Shown here one piece after another: positions 17,021 through 25,037 of a stretch of DNA of 64,000 nucleotides. The notes beneath the pieces were generated by a model that saw only the letters and a list, made by a program, of their open reading frames with translations, was not told where the DNA came from and did no database searches. The number at the start of each line of letters is the position of its first letter. Position 1 is the stretch's first letter. Made by a program: the position numbers and the translations under genes. The DNA is from Mycobacterium pinniadriaticum (GTDB lineage Bacteria > Actinomycetota > Actinomycetes > Mycobacteriales > Mycobacteriaceae), in the NCBI RefSeq assembly GCF_026242045.1, contig NZ_JAPJDO010000011.1:1-64000 (forward strand), given 5' to 3'.

Positions 17021-18221
17021 GATGCGACACCACCTCGGCGATGCGAAGCGCTGGCGTCGTCACGACGCACCGGGTCCCGGAGTAGATCGTCGCCATGCAC
17101 TTGTTGCAGTGAATACACAGCGAGGGCGTTTCGGTGTCACTCGCAATCCGGTTGATCAGGTCGGGTTCTCGGAGCAGGGCACGCGCCATGGCCACGAACT
17201 GGAATCCTTCGGCCATCGCAACGCTCATCGAACCGAAGTCCGTCACGCCACCGAGCAGGATCAACGGCATGTCGACGGCGGCGCGCACAGCGCGTGCGTG
17301 TTCGAGCATGAAAAGCTCCCGGAACGGATAGTGCTTCAGAAAGAACCGGCCGAACACCTTCATGCCCAACCGAACCGGCGCGGACATCGCCTCGCCCCAT
17401 TCGCGGATCGGAGCCTCACCTCGAAAGAGATACATCGGATTGACCAGAGAGCTGCCGACCGTCAGTTCGATCGCGTCGAGGGCCCCGTCGTCCTCCAGCC
17501 ACTTGATGAATTCGATCGCCTCCGCCAATCGCAGACCGCCGGGGACACCGTCGTCCATGTTCACCTTGGCCAGGACTGCGCACCGGTCGCCGACGGCGTC
17601 GCGGACGGTCTTCGCGGTGTCCCGGGCGACTCTGGCCCGATTGGCCAGCGAGCCGCCGTATTCGTCACGCCGTCTGTTCAGTACCGGGCTGAGGAAGGAG
17701 CTGGTGAAATAGTTGTGGCCGAAGTGGATTTCGATCGCATCGAAGCCCACAGCCGCAGCCATCTGCGCCGCGCTGCCGTGAGCGCGCCGGATTCGCTCGA
17801 TATCTGTCCGCGTGGCCGCGTGAACCTTCTTCAGGCTCAACGGATTGACCAGACGTGACGGTGCCAGGGCCGGATGTCCGGTCAGTGCCTCGTTGCCGAC
17901 AGCACCGGCATGGCCGATCTGAGCCGAGGCCGCCGCACCCTTCTCGTGGATGGCATCGGTCAGCCGATGGAGTCCGGGAAGCGCCTCCTCGCGCATCCAG
18001 ATCTGGCCGTCTTCGGTACGGCCTTCCGGGGCCACTGCCAAGTAGGCAACCGTCGTCATACCCACCCCACCGCGGCTGACGCTGCGGTGGTAGTCGATCA
18101 GCTGGTCCGACACCACCGCACCGGGCGTCATTCCCTCGAACGTGGCGGCCTTGATCACTCGATTCCGTAGGGTCAGCGATCCCAGGCGCGCCGGCGCCAA
18201 GACATCGGGATGGCCGGTCAT
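17007..18221 (-). CDS. Old yellow enzyme family oxidoreductase (dienoyl-CoA reductase-like barrel)
   Basis: A 404-aa protein with the OYE (beta/alpha)8 barrel. It opens LGSLTLRNRVIKAATFEGMT. The FMN-site and catalytic region is EIHFGHNYFTSSFLSPVLNR then RRDEYGGSL, and the phosphate-binding part is LLGGVTDF. The C-terminus carries CIHCNKC plus a further Cys in GTRC, matching the 4Fe-4S-binding Cys pattern of 2,4-dienoyl-CoA reductase (FadH) barrels. The FAD/NADPH domain of full-length FadH is absent. It is the first gene of the operon leading to kshA and could reduce a conjugated enone or dienoyl-CoA. It diverges from the HsaD-like gene. Confidence 0.82.
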   Translation of the reverse strand: MTGHPDVLAPARLGSLTLRNRVIKAATFEGMTPGAVVSDQLIDYHRSVSRGGVGMTTVAYLAVAPEGRTEDGQIWMREEALPGLHRLTDAIHEKGAAASAQIGHAGAVGNEALTGHPALAPSRLVNPLSLKKVHAATRTDIERIRRAHGSAAQMAAAVGFDAIEIHFGHNYFTSSFLSPVLNRRRDEYGGSLANRARVARDTAKTVRDAVGDRCAVLAKVNMDDGVPGGLRLAEAIEFIKWLEDDGALDAIELTVGSSLVNPMYLFRGEAPIREWGEAMSAPVRLGMKVFGRFFLKHYPFRELFMLEHARAVRAAVDMPLILLGGVTDFGSMSVAMAEGFQFVAMARALLREPDLINRIASDTETPSLCIHCNKCMATIYSGTRCVVTTPALRIAEVVSHHDLD

Positions 18222-18408
18222 TCTTCACCCAACTCCATAGCTCCCTCGCCAGGCACGTCCGAACCCACCGTTCGATCTCGGTTCAACATTGCGCGGTGAG
18301 CCGTCAGGACTTCAATATTCTTCCCGGCAGCCGGAACAGGACTTCCCACCGGAAATATCCCCGGTAGCGTCGAATAGGAAACCAGTGCGGCGGCCACAGG
18401 AGAACCCT

Positions 18409-19269
18409 TTGATAGACACCGCGTCATTGACCTATGAAGGCACCAGCAAGGAAATCTGCGGTGACTACCGGCTGCATTATCACGAAGCCGGTGAGGGCGC
18501 ACCACTGTTGCTGCTTCATGGCTCAGGACCGGGTGTCAGCGCATGGTCGAATTTTTCCAGAAATCTGCCGGTCTTCGCTCAACAATTCCGCACATTATGC
18601 CTGGACATGCCGGGGTTCGGCGCCAGCCCCGCGGTCGCCTGGAATAGCGTGTATTCACAGGTCGCCGCCGATGCGGTTCGGTCCTTTATCGACGACCTCG
18701 AAATTGAAGCCGTTGATATCGTCGGAAACTCGATGGGGGGAAACGTTGCGGCAGAATTCGCGCTTCGCCATCCAACCCGTGTGCGTCGACTGGTGCTGAT
18801 GGGGCCGGGTGGGCTGGCGGTAAATATCTTTTCTCCCGCACTAAGCGAAGGCGCAAAGAGGCTCTTCGAATTTCTCGGTGATCCGACCAGAGAGCGGATG
18901 ATCGCCTGGGTCGAAACGATGGTCAGCGATCGCTCACTGATAACCGATGAATTGATCGACGAGCGGATGGCGAACGCCGAGCGCCCCGGCGTGATCGACA
19001 CGACCAGGGAAATCTTTGCGACCTTTGACGATCCGGAGCTCAACCCGCTCGGACCGCTCTGGGGCAGAGCGGGCTGCATCCGTCAACCGACGCTGCTCAT
19101 CTGGGGCCGCGACGATCGAATGCTGCCATACGAGGGTGGCATCTTCCCGTTTCGTCAATTGCCGAATGCGGAACTGCACGCATTCTCGAACTGCGGCCAT
19201 TGGGCACAGGTCGAGCGAAAGCACGATTTCGAACGTCTTGTGACAGAGTTCGTCACACGGAATCAATAA
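18409..19269 (+). CDS. hsaD: Alpha/beta hydrolase, HsaD-like meta-cleavage product hydrolase
   Basis: A 286-aa alpha/beta hydrolase. I place the start at TTG 18409, preceded by AGGAGA at 5-base spacing; this gives a length close to HsaD (291 aa), while the upstream in-frame ATG at 18289 adds 40 unconserved residues. The nucleophile is Ser108 in VGNSMGGN, the acid is in IWGRDDRMLP, and the catalytic His is in NCGHWAQVE. HGSGPGVSAWSNFSRN and LVLMGPGGL match HsaD closely. HsaD hydrolyses the C-C bond in the meta-cleavage product made by HsaC. It diverges from the operon holding kshA, hsaA and hsaC and is followed by a PadR gene. Confidence 0.85.
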   Translation: MIDTASLTYEGTSKEICGDYRLHYHEAGEGAPLLLLHGSGPGVSAWSNFSRNLPVFAQQFRTLCLDMPGFGASPAVAWNSVYSQVAADAVRSFIDDLEIEAVDIVGNSMGGNVAAEFALRHPTRVRRLVLMGPGGLAVNIFSPALSEGAKRLFEFLGDPTRERMIAWVETMVSDRSLITDELIDERMANAERPGVIDTTREIFATFDDPELNPLGPLWGRAGCIRQPTLLIWGRDDRMLPYEGGIFPFRQLPNAELHAFSNCGHWAQVERKHDFERLVTEFVTRNQ

Positions 19270-19344
19270 CTCTGACCTTGCGACGCCCTACCTGAATTGG
19301 TCGGCGATCTCACAATCGAGGGATCCTTGGTGTAGTGTTGAGCA

Positions 19345-20022
19345 GTGGCCAAGAAGCGATCCGAACAGAATGATTACCCAGCACTTACGGCTAATGGCTG
19401 GACAGTTCTCGGCATCGTGTCCTACAGCAAGGAAGTATCGGGCTATCAGTTGAAGAAGTGGGCCGATTACGGTCCCGGATTCTTTTATCTGTCCCCGTCC
19501 TTCAGCCAGGTCTACTCCGAGTTGAAGCGACTCGAAGAAATGGGTCTGGTGATTTCGCGTGAATCACCGGCCGGCGGCCATAACTCTCGCAGCAAGCGGC
19601 TGTATCGCATTAGCGCCGCAGGTAAGCGCGCCTTGATGAGTTGGTCGCGGAATGCACCCGTGGAGGCGCCAGTACTCAAGCACCCTATGCTCATGCGAGT
19701 GATGCTCGGAAACATGAATACACCCGAGCGGCTGCGCGAGATGCTTGCCGAATACATCGAACAATCCGACCTCAAGTCACGCGAGGCGGCCCATTACGCG
19801 AAATTCACCGCGGCCGAACCCTATTTCGCTTACGTGTGGATCGCGCTGCGGTGGTCGGAACGCTATTACGCCGCCGAACGCACTCTTGCGATCGAGTTAC
19901 TCAAGGATCTCGATCTGGCTGCCGAGCGATTCGGCGCGACGGACTCGGTGCCGGAATGGTTCGAGGCCCCGGCGCTACCGCCGGCTCTGTCGCCTGAGTC
20001 GGACGACCCGTCGGACACCTAG
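19345..20022 (+). CDS. PadR family transcriptional regulator
   Basis: A 225-aa regulator starting at GTG 19345, without a clear Shine-Dalgarno site. The N-terminal winged helix (about residues 14-95) shows VSGYQLKKWADYG, SFSQVYSELKRLEEMGLVIS and the wing KRLYRISAAGKRAL. A helical C-terminal domain with WSERYYAAERTLAIELL follows, as in long (Vir-type) PadR proteins. It lies 75 bases after the HsaD-like gene and is probably transcribed with it, so it is a candidate regulator of the adjoining ring-degradation genes. Its stop codon overlaps that of the convergent acyl-CoA synthetase gene by four bases. Confidence 0.85.
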   Translation: MAKKRSEQNDYPALTANGWTVLGIVSYSKEVSGYQLKKWADYGPGFFYLSPSFSQVYSELKRLEEMGLVISRESPAGGHNSRSKRLYRISAAGKRALMSWSRNAPVEAPVLKHPMLMRVMLGNMNTPERLREMLAEYIEQSDLKSREAAHYAKFTAAEPYFAYVWIALRWSERYYAAERTLAIELLKDLDLAAERFGATDSVPEWFEAPALPPALSPESDDPSDT

Positions 20023-21599
20023 CCTGATTGGCTGAGCCGCTGCCTGAGTAGCTGCTTGTGCACCTTTCCGCTTGCCGTATGCGGTAGCTCGCCGACGATG
20101 CGCAGCTTCTCCGGCCACTTGTGCGCGGCAAGTCCGCGTGTGCGCAGGTAACCGCCGATTTCCAGATCCGTTTTCGACACCCCTTCTGCCAGTACGAGAA
20201 ACGCGGCGACCCGCTCCCCCATCTTGTCGTCGGGATAACCGACGACGGCGGCGTCTTCGATAGCGGCGTGCTGGCGCAGGTGGTTCTCAACCTCGAGGGC
20301 ACTGATGTTCTCACCGCCGCGGATGATGATGTCCTTGACCCGGCCGCGCACCGTGATCGCCCCGGAATCATCAACACTGACCAGATCACCGGTCTTGAAG
20401 TAGCCGTCGCCCGTGAAGGCCGACTCGTTGAGTGTCGGGTCAAGGTAGCCGAGGAACAGTTCCGGCCCGCGAACCGCGAGTTCGCCGATACCGTCCCGTT
20501 CGTCGAGCAACCGGCCGGAGGCCGGACTCAGCGGTGTGCCGTCGGTCGTCGAGCGTTCTTCCAGGGTCGATTCGGGACCCGAGATGCTGTATGTGGGCAT
20601 CTCGCTCGAGCCATACGTGCGGGTGACGAGGGCTCCGAGCTGTTGGGATGCCTCGACAATGAGGTCGGCCGGCATATCGGCCCCACCGCACAGGAACAGC
20701 CGAAGACTCGACGATGAATCTCGCGTCCGATATTCACCGGACAGTCCGTGCAGGAACGGTGTGGCCCCGAGACTCACCCGACACCCGTCGCGTTCGATGA
20801 GGTCAACGGCTGCAACGGGATCCCAGATGTCGAGTAGCGTCACACTCTGCCCGAGCAGAGTGGGCAGGTAGACACCGTAGACGATCCCGGTCAGGTGTCC
20901 GACCGGCGAAGCCATGAATATCGCGTCTTCATCGCCGAGGCCGAATTTCTCTACTATCGACCGCATTTCCCAGGTGATGGTCTGGTGATTGTGTAGCACT
21001 CCCTTGGGAAGAGATGTGGTCCCCGAGGTATAGAGCAGCAGGCAGATGTCAGAAGGATCCCCGCAGGGATCCATCCCGTCACCGGTGCCGTGGATCTCGT
21101 CGAAGGACACGAACCCGTCCGGCAGCTCACCCTGCGGACGAACGACGATGACCGTCGGCGGGTCGGACATCCCCGCCAGGATCTCCGACAACATCTCGAC
21201 AAAGTCGAATCCCCGGAACACGTGGGGTATGAAAACGGCACGGGACTTGGATTGCTCGAGAATGAACGATACCTCGGCGCGGCGGTAGGTTGTCACGACC
21301 GGATTCACCACGCATCCCGCCCAGGACGCGGCATGGATCGCGACGACCGTCTCGAGCCAGTTCGGCAACAGGATGGTCACCACGTCATGCCTGTTCACCC
21401 ACCGGCCGCGCAGGATCGCCGCCATCGACGCCACCGCGCTTCGCAGTGCGTGATAGCTGATGTCATCGCCGGCCGCTTTGACGGCCGAACGTTCTGGGTG
21501 CAGCGCCGCCGCCTGGTCCAGGAAGGAGCACAGTGTGCGCTTCTCCCAGAGCCCTTCGGCTGCATAGTCGACGTCCAGCGGACGGGTGTTGACGAGCAT
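20019..21599 (-). CDS. Acyl-CoA synthetase (FadD type, AMP-forming)
   Basis: A 526-aa adenylate-forming enzyme. ATG 21599 follows AAGGAG at 5-base spacing. The ATP-binding motif LLYTSGTTSLPKGV, the YGSSEMP (A5-type) motif, YFKTGDLVSVDDSG and the terminal Lys region PHTASGKVHKQLL are all present, so it should be active. It probably activates a carboxylic acid to its CoA thioester to start beta-oxidation. Substrate cannot be inferred from the sequence; the cluster suggests a steroid side chain or an opened-ring acid. It lies just downstream of IclR copy 1 on the same strand (76 bases), so both may share a transcript. Confidence 0.87.
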   Translation of the reverse strand: MLVNTRPLDVDYAAEGLWEKRTLCSFLDQAAALHPERSAVKAAGDDISYHALRSAVASMAAILRGRWVNRHDVVTILLPNWLETVVAIHAASWAGCVVNPVVTTYRRAEVSFILEQSKSRAVFIPHVFRGFDFVEMLSEILAGMSDPPTVIVVRPQGELPDGFVSFDEIHGTGDGMDPCGDPSDICLLLYTSGTTSLPKGVLHNHQTITWEMRSIVEKFGLGDEDAIFMASPVGHLTGIVYGVYLPTLLGQSVTLLDIWDPVAAVDLIERDGCRVSLGATPFLHGLSGEYRTRDSSSSLRLFLCGGADMPADLIVEASQQLGALVTRTYGSSEMPTYSISGPESTLEERSTTDGTPLSPASGRLLDERDGIGELAVRGPELFLGYLDPTLNESAFTGDGYFKTGDLVSVDDSGAITVRGRVKDIIIRGGENISALEVENHLRQHAAIEDAAVVGYPDDKMGERVAAFLVLAEGVSKTDLEIGGYLRTRGLAAHKWPEKLRIVGELPHTASGKVHKQLLRQRLSQSG

Positions 21600-21675
21600 T
21601 GTCACTCCTTGATCGTGACCGGGTGGCCTTCAGGCGCTCGGGTGGATCCTTGCGGCATCCCTCCCCCACAACTAC

Positions 21676-22437
21676 TCACGCGCCGCTGAAAGACGCCGTG
21701 GTGGTGTGTTGTTGGCTGAGTTTGAGGTGGATCTGGTGACCGGTGTGTTGCACGAGGCTGACGATCCGATCATTGATCGTCATCGACTCCAACGGCCCAC
21801 AAATCGACACCGCCGCCACCACATCACCCCTGCCACCGACCGGCGCACCGATACAACCGACATGCGGCAACGCCTCACCACGATCAAAAGCCACACCCCG
21901 CTGCCGCACCGCAGCCAACTCCTGACGAACCGACAACGACTGCCCAACACCCACCGAACCACCCCCGATCACATTGGCCAACAACACCTTCCCCACACTC
22001 GTCGGCGCAGCCGGCCGCCGCCCACCAACCCGCGTCGCGATACCCCCAGCCCCCACCCCCTCCAACTTCTCCAGATACACCACATCGGCACAATCCAGAA
22101 CCGCCAAATGAACCGTCGAACCCGTCACCCGACGCAACTCCCGAAGAAAAGGCAACGCCGCCGCATGCAACCGATCCTGCTGCACCGCAAGCGTTCCCAA
22201 CTCCACCAACCGCAACCCAAGCTGATAATGATGCCCATCACGACGAATCCACCGCAACGCCACCAAACGATCCAACATCCGATGCACCGACGAACGCGGC
22301 ACCCCCGTCCGACGCGAAATCTGCGACAACGTCAACCGCCCAAGATCATCAAACGCCTTCAAGATCAAATCAGCGCGATCAATCCCGCCCACCGGGGCGC
22401 ACTCATCAAGACCGGTGCTCATCGTTGCCTCCGTCAT
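21676..22437 (-). CDS. IclR family regulator, copy 1 of an exact duplication
   Basis: A 253-aa IclR-type repressor or activator. ATG 22437 follows GAGGGG with 8-base spacing (a GTG lies six bases upstream). An N-terminal winged helix (ADLILKAFDDLGRLTLSQIS, then RTGVPRSSVHRMLDRL) is followed by an effector domain (RVGGRRPAAPTSVGKVLLAN, HVGCIGAPVGG). Residues 1 to about 247 are identical to those of the copy at 32942; this copy ends SFSGA. Codons end in T or G much more often than in neighbours (GGT, GTT, CGT, TTG, GAT), suggesting a foreign origin. It sits inside the 774-bp repeat and upstream of the acyl-CoA synthetase gene. Confidence 0.9.
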   Translation of the reverse strand: MTEATMSTGLDECAPVGGIDRADLILKAFDDLGRLTLSQISRRTGVPRSSVHRMLDRLVALRWIRRDGHHYQLGLRLVELGTLAVQQDRLHAAALPFLRELRRVTGSTVHLAVLDCADVVYLEKLEGVGAGGIATRVGGRRPAAPTSVGKVLLANVIGGGSVGVGQSLSVRQELAAVRQRGVAFDRGEALPHVGCIGAPVGGRGDVVAAVSICGPLESMTINDRIVSLVQHTGHQIHLKLSQQHTTTASFSGA

Positions 22438-22467
22438 GCCCACAACCCCTCACCACACCCAGGCTGT
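21694..22467. repeat. 774-bp direct repeat, left copy
   Basis: By eye this stretch is base-for-base the same as 32996-33769 (offset 11302), in the same orientation. It covers nearly all of the IclR gene and 30 bases upstream of its start codon. Both flanks diverge abruptly (CGCC preceded by A here and by C in the other copy; AGGCTGT followed by G here and T there). No terminal inverted repeats or transposase were seen. Confidence 0.95.
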
Positions 22468-22501
22468 GACTCACATTACAGTACTAACAGAAACGTTACA
22501 A

Positions 22502-22524
22502 GCCAAGCCTAAGCAATGCTTGGC
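22502..22524. promoter_or_regulatory. Inverted repeat upstream of IclR copy 1
   Basis: GCCAAGC and GCTTGGC, perfect 7-bp arms with a 9-base spacer, lie 65 bases upstream of the IclR start in the AT-rich space (22438-22734) between it and the first acyl-CoA dehydrogenase pair. It could be an operator or a hairpin in the leader. The second repeat copy does not have it. Confidence 0.4.
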
Positions 22525-22592
22525 ATCGCCATAATTGGCTTTGACGTGCGACTATAGCTACGGGCGGAGAGAGTAGCCGAATAAGGCAGACA

Positions 22593-22605
22593 TACCTAAT
22601 AGGTA
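22593..22605. promoter_or_regulatory. 13-bp palindrome, candidate operator (CCTA-N-TAGG type)
   Basis: TACCTAATAGGTA is a perfect palindrome around a central A. It lies between IclR copy 1 and the acyl-CoA dehydrogenase at 22735 and is followed by GTTCGAT. The same CCTA-N-TAGG core occurs at 33783 and 33894 next to IclR copy 2, which points to IclR as the possible binding protein. Confidence 0.5.
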
Positions 22606-22682
22606 GTTCGATGACGAGGTGAACTGCCCGCGGCCGGACGCCCGCGACCACTCCGAACACCCCGACTATGGTGATCGGATAA

Positions 22683-22706
22683 GTGGTTAAATGGTTAAAT
22701 ATTAAG
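22683..22706. promoter_or_regulatory. AT-rich site with TGGTTAA direct repeats upstream of dehydrogenase pair 1
   Basis: TGGTTAA occurs twice with a one-base gap, followed by ATATTAAG. Part of it (AAATGGTTA then TTAAG) resembles the ATATGGTTA-N5-TTATATG sites at 34839 and 34931. It is 29-52 bases upstream of the first dehydrogenase gene, a position fit for an operator or the promoter itself. Confidence 0.4.
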
Positions 22707-22734
22707 GGAATGACGTCCAGCTCAAGGGAGTGTG

Positions 22735-23940
22735 ATGGGTCGACTCAACGTAGCCCCGGCCGACTCCGGTCGCGCCGAGTATGTGGATCACGTCGAGCTC
22801 TACCGCGTGGATCTGCGCCGCTATCTCGCGGAGTCCGGGTGGACAGCCGACTGGCGCGCGGCGACTTTCGGCACGGCCGAGGAGCGTTTGGACTACGACG
22901 CATCAGTCCTGCAACGCCTGTACGCCGACGGATGGAACCGGTACGGCTGGCCCGAAAAGGCCGGTGGGCATGGCGGCAACGAGATCCACCGGGCCGCCTT
23001 CTACGACGAGCTGGCCGCGGCCCTTCTGCCGGTCCCCAATCAGCTCTGGACGCTGGAAACCCTTGGACCCGCACTGATCAGATTCGCGCCCCAGCTGGCC
23101 GCCGAGCACCTGGACGGCTATCTACGCGGGCAGGAGTGGTGGGGTCAGGGATTTTCCGAACCGGACGCCGGCAGTGACCTGGCCAGCCTGCGCACACGGG
23201 CGCTCGACGACGGCCGCGGCGGCCTGGTGATCAGCGGGCAGAAGATCTGGACCAGCCAGGGCGGAACGGCCAGCCGCTTCGTGGTGCTGGTACGCACCGG
23301 CAGCGCCGCCAGTCGCCACCGAGGGCTGACGATGGTCCTGGTGGACGCGGACGCGCCGGGCGTCACCGTGCGGCCGATCGCCCTGGCCAGCGGCCGCCGA
23401 GAGTTGGCCGAGGTGTTCTTCGACGACGTGGCCGTACCCGGGGACCGCGTGATCGGCGACCGGGACGGCGGCTGGGAGGTGGCGATGTATCTGATGCAGT
23501 ACGAACGCGGCATGTACGGCTACGCGGTGGTGACCGCCGGCCTGGCGCAGTTGAGCCGGTTGCGCGCGACGATGGTGGGCCACGGCGCCTCGGATGCGGA
23601 TAAGCAGCGCTTCGCCCAGGTATACGTCGCGACGATGGCCGCGGCCGCCCGCGGCGCGGCAACTGTCCGCAAGCTTGCCGACGGGCAGACGCTCGGGCCC
23701 GCCAGCAGCGTGGACAAGCTGCTGTTCAGCAGGGTCGAGAAGGACATCCAGGACCTGATTTTCGACGTTCGGCGCGACTGGATGATCAGCGGGACCGACG
23801 ATTCCTGCTCCGCCCACGTCGACGAGGCCCGTGCGGACTGGTGGTACGCCAGGGCCGCGACGATCATGGGCGGGACGGCCGAGGTCCAGAGGAACATCGT
23901 CGCCGATCATGTCCTGCGTCTGCCCAGGGGAGACCAGTGA
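22735..23940 (+). CDS. Acyl-CoA dehydrogenase, FAD-binding alpha-type subunit (pair 1)
   Basis: A 401-aa acyl-CoA dehydrogenase. ATG 22735 follows AAGGGAG by about 7 bases (a GTG directly before it is an alternative). FAD/substrate segments are GQGFSEPDAGSDLASLRTRA and KIWTSQGGTASRF, and the C-terminal block is IMGGTAEVQRNIVADHVLRL. Its stop overlaps the next gene by four bases. In actinobacterial steroid degradation, adjacent FadE genes commonly encode alpha2beta2 heterotetramers (ChsE4-ChsE5, ChsE1-ChsE2 type) acting on bulky CoA thioesters; this pairing is inferred here from arrangement and from the partner's missing motifs. Confidence 0.87.
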   Translation: MGRLNVAPADSGRAEYVDHVELYRVDLRRYLAESGWTADWRAATFGTAEERLDYDASVLQRLYADGWNRYGWPEKAGGHGGNEIHRAAFYDELAAALLPVPNQLWTLETLGPALIRFAPQLAAEHLDGYLRGQEWWGQGFSEPDAGSDLASLRTRALDDGRGGLVISGQKIWTSQGGTASRFVVLVRTGSAASRHRGLTMVLVDADAPGVTVRPIALASGRRELAEVFFDDVAVPGDRVIGDRDGGWEVAMYLMQYERGMYGYAVVTAGLAQLSRLRATMVGHGASDADKQRFAQVYVATMAAAARGAATVRKLADGQTLGPASSVDKLLFSRVEKDIQDLIFDVRRDWMISGTDDSCSAHVDEARADWWYARAATIMGGTAEVQRNIVADHVLRLPRGDQ

Positions 23941-24929
23941 CCGCCGCCGTCGACGACACGTTGTCCATGGTCGAAGAGACCGTCTTCCACCTGTTCGAGA
24001 GCATCGCCGCCGACACCACTGTCCCACCTGCCGCGGTGGGCGACCGGCTGACCGAACTCGGCTGGGCGGAAATCGAAGTCGAATACCCGGCCGAGGCCGA
24101 TCGGCTGCTGTACCGAGCCCAGGGACGGTTCCTCACCCAGACCGACTGCCTGGATCGTGCGATGCTCGCCGAGCTGACCCCGCTCGCGGGACACCGCATC
24201 ACCGCGATGGTGCTGCCCACCACCGGTGACGGCTACGACCCGGGCCTCGACTCGCGGGCTTTCAGCGGCTTGCTGACCGGTCCCGTGGAAGGCGTTGTGG
24301 CGGTGCCGATTTCCGGCTCGTCCGGGTCGGTGGAGATCGGCCTGGTCGACGTCGGCACGTTGCAAACCCGCCCGCTCGACACCTTCGATCGCTCGCTGCA
24401 CTGGCTACAGGTACACGGCGCCGTGGACACCACGGTGCCGGCGACCGCGCAGTGGCGCCGCGCGGTCAGTGCCGCTCATCGCGGGATCGCCACCGAGCTG
24501 GTCGCTCTGGCCGACGAGATGCTCGGGATTGCCGTCGACCACGGCGTCGCGCGCGTGCAATTCGGCAGGCCGATCGGGAGCTACCAGTCCCCCCGGCACG
24601 CTCTGGCCGAGGCAACCGCGGTCCTCGAGGGAACCCGGGCGCTGCTGGACGAGGCATGGCGTCGACGAGACGAATTCTCCTCGACGCTGGCGAGAACCTC
24701 CGCCGGCCGTGCGCATCGGACTGTCTGCGACGTCGCGCTGCAGGTCTGCGGCGCCATCGGGCTCACTGCCGAGCACCGCCTGCATCGCTACGTCGTCAGG
24801 GGCTTCCAACTCGACTCTCTACTCGGCTCCTACCGACACCACGAGGCCACGCTGGCCCGGGACCTGTTCGGGGAGAACTGCCCAGGAACCGGCCTGCCCA
24901 CCATCGTCTCGTGGGACCGGCCGCGGTGA
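23937..24929 (+). CDS. Acyl-CoA dehydrogenase, partner subunit (pair 1)
   Basis: A 330-aa acyl-CoA dehydrogenase-fold protein starting at GTG 23937, overlapping the previous stop as GTGA. It lacks the usual SEPxAGSD motif in the middle domain but keeps the C-terminal helical signature (GVARVQFGRPIGSYQSPRHA, CGAIGLTAEHRLHRYVVRG). This fits the degenerate beta-type subunit of FadE heterotetramers, which completes the FAD site of its partner. It is short for the family (usually 340-400 aa). A 108-base gap with a candidate operator separates it from the GntR regulator. Confidence 0.83.
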   Translation: MTAAVDDTLSMVEETVFHLFESIAADTTVPPAAVGDRLTELGWAEIEVEYPAEADRLLYRAQGRFLTQTDCLDRAMLAELTPLAGHRITAMVLPTTGDGYDPGLDSRAFSGLLTGPVEGVVAVPISGSSGSVEIGLVDVGTLQTRPLDTFDRSLHWLQVHGAVDTTVPATAQWRRAVSAAHRGIATELVALADEMLGIAVDHGVARVQFGRPIGSYQSPRHALAEATAVLEGTRALLDEAWRRRDEFSSTLARTSAGRAHRTVCDVALQVCGAIGLTAEHRLHRYVVRGFQLDSLLGSYRHHEATLARDLFGENCPGTGLPTIVSWDRPR

Positions 24930-24980
24930 GCTCACAGCGCCGGTAGCGAGTACTGGCGACCATCGGAGGCGGCCCAATCT

Positions 24981-25002
24981 GTAATATCGTTAGCTGTATT
25001 AC
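24981..25002. promoter_or_regulatory. 22-bp inverted repeat, candidate GntR autoregulatory operator
   Basis: GTAATA and TATTAC are perfect 6-bp arms with a 10-base spacer, 36-57 bases upstream of the GntR gene start. Its centre (ATATCGTTA, GCTGT, ATTAC) resembles the AT-rich sites upstream of the dehydrogenase pairs. FadR-family repressors usually bind short palindromes of this size, so autoregulation is likely. Confidence 0.55.
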
Positions 25003-25037
25003 CCGTTCAACAATCCGCAGAGGGTCAGGGAGCCGCA

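Noticed and set aside
18260..18274. CGAAC-N5-GTTCG inverted repeat in the OYE/HsaD divergent promoter as a PadR operator
   Set aside because: Arms are only 5 bp and do not match the usual PadR ATGT-N8-ACAT pattern, so chance occurrence is likely.
21706..22512. 268-aa plus-strand frame, repeated at 33008, rich in His, Arg, Thr and Pro
   Set aside because: It is the reverse of the IclR gene, whose G/T-rich coding strand removes stops from the opposite strand. It appears twice only because the DNA is duplicated.
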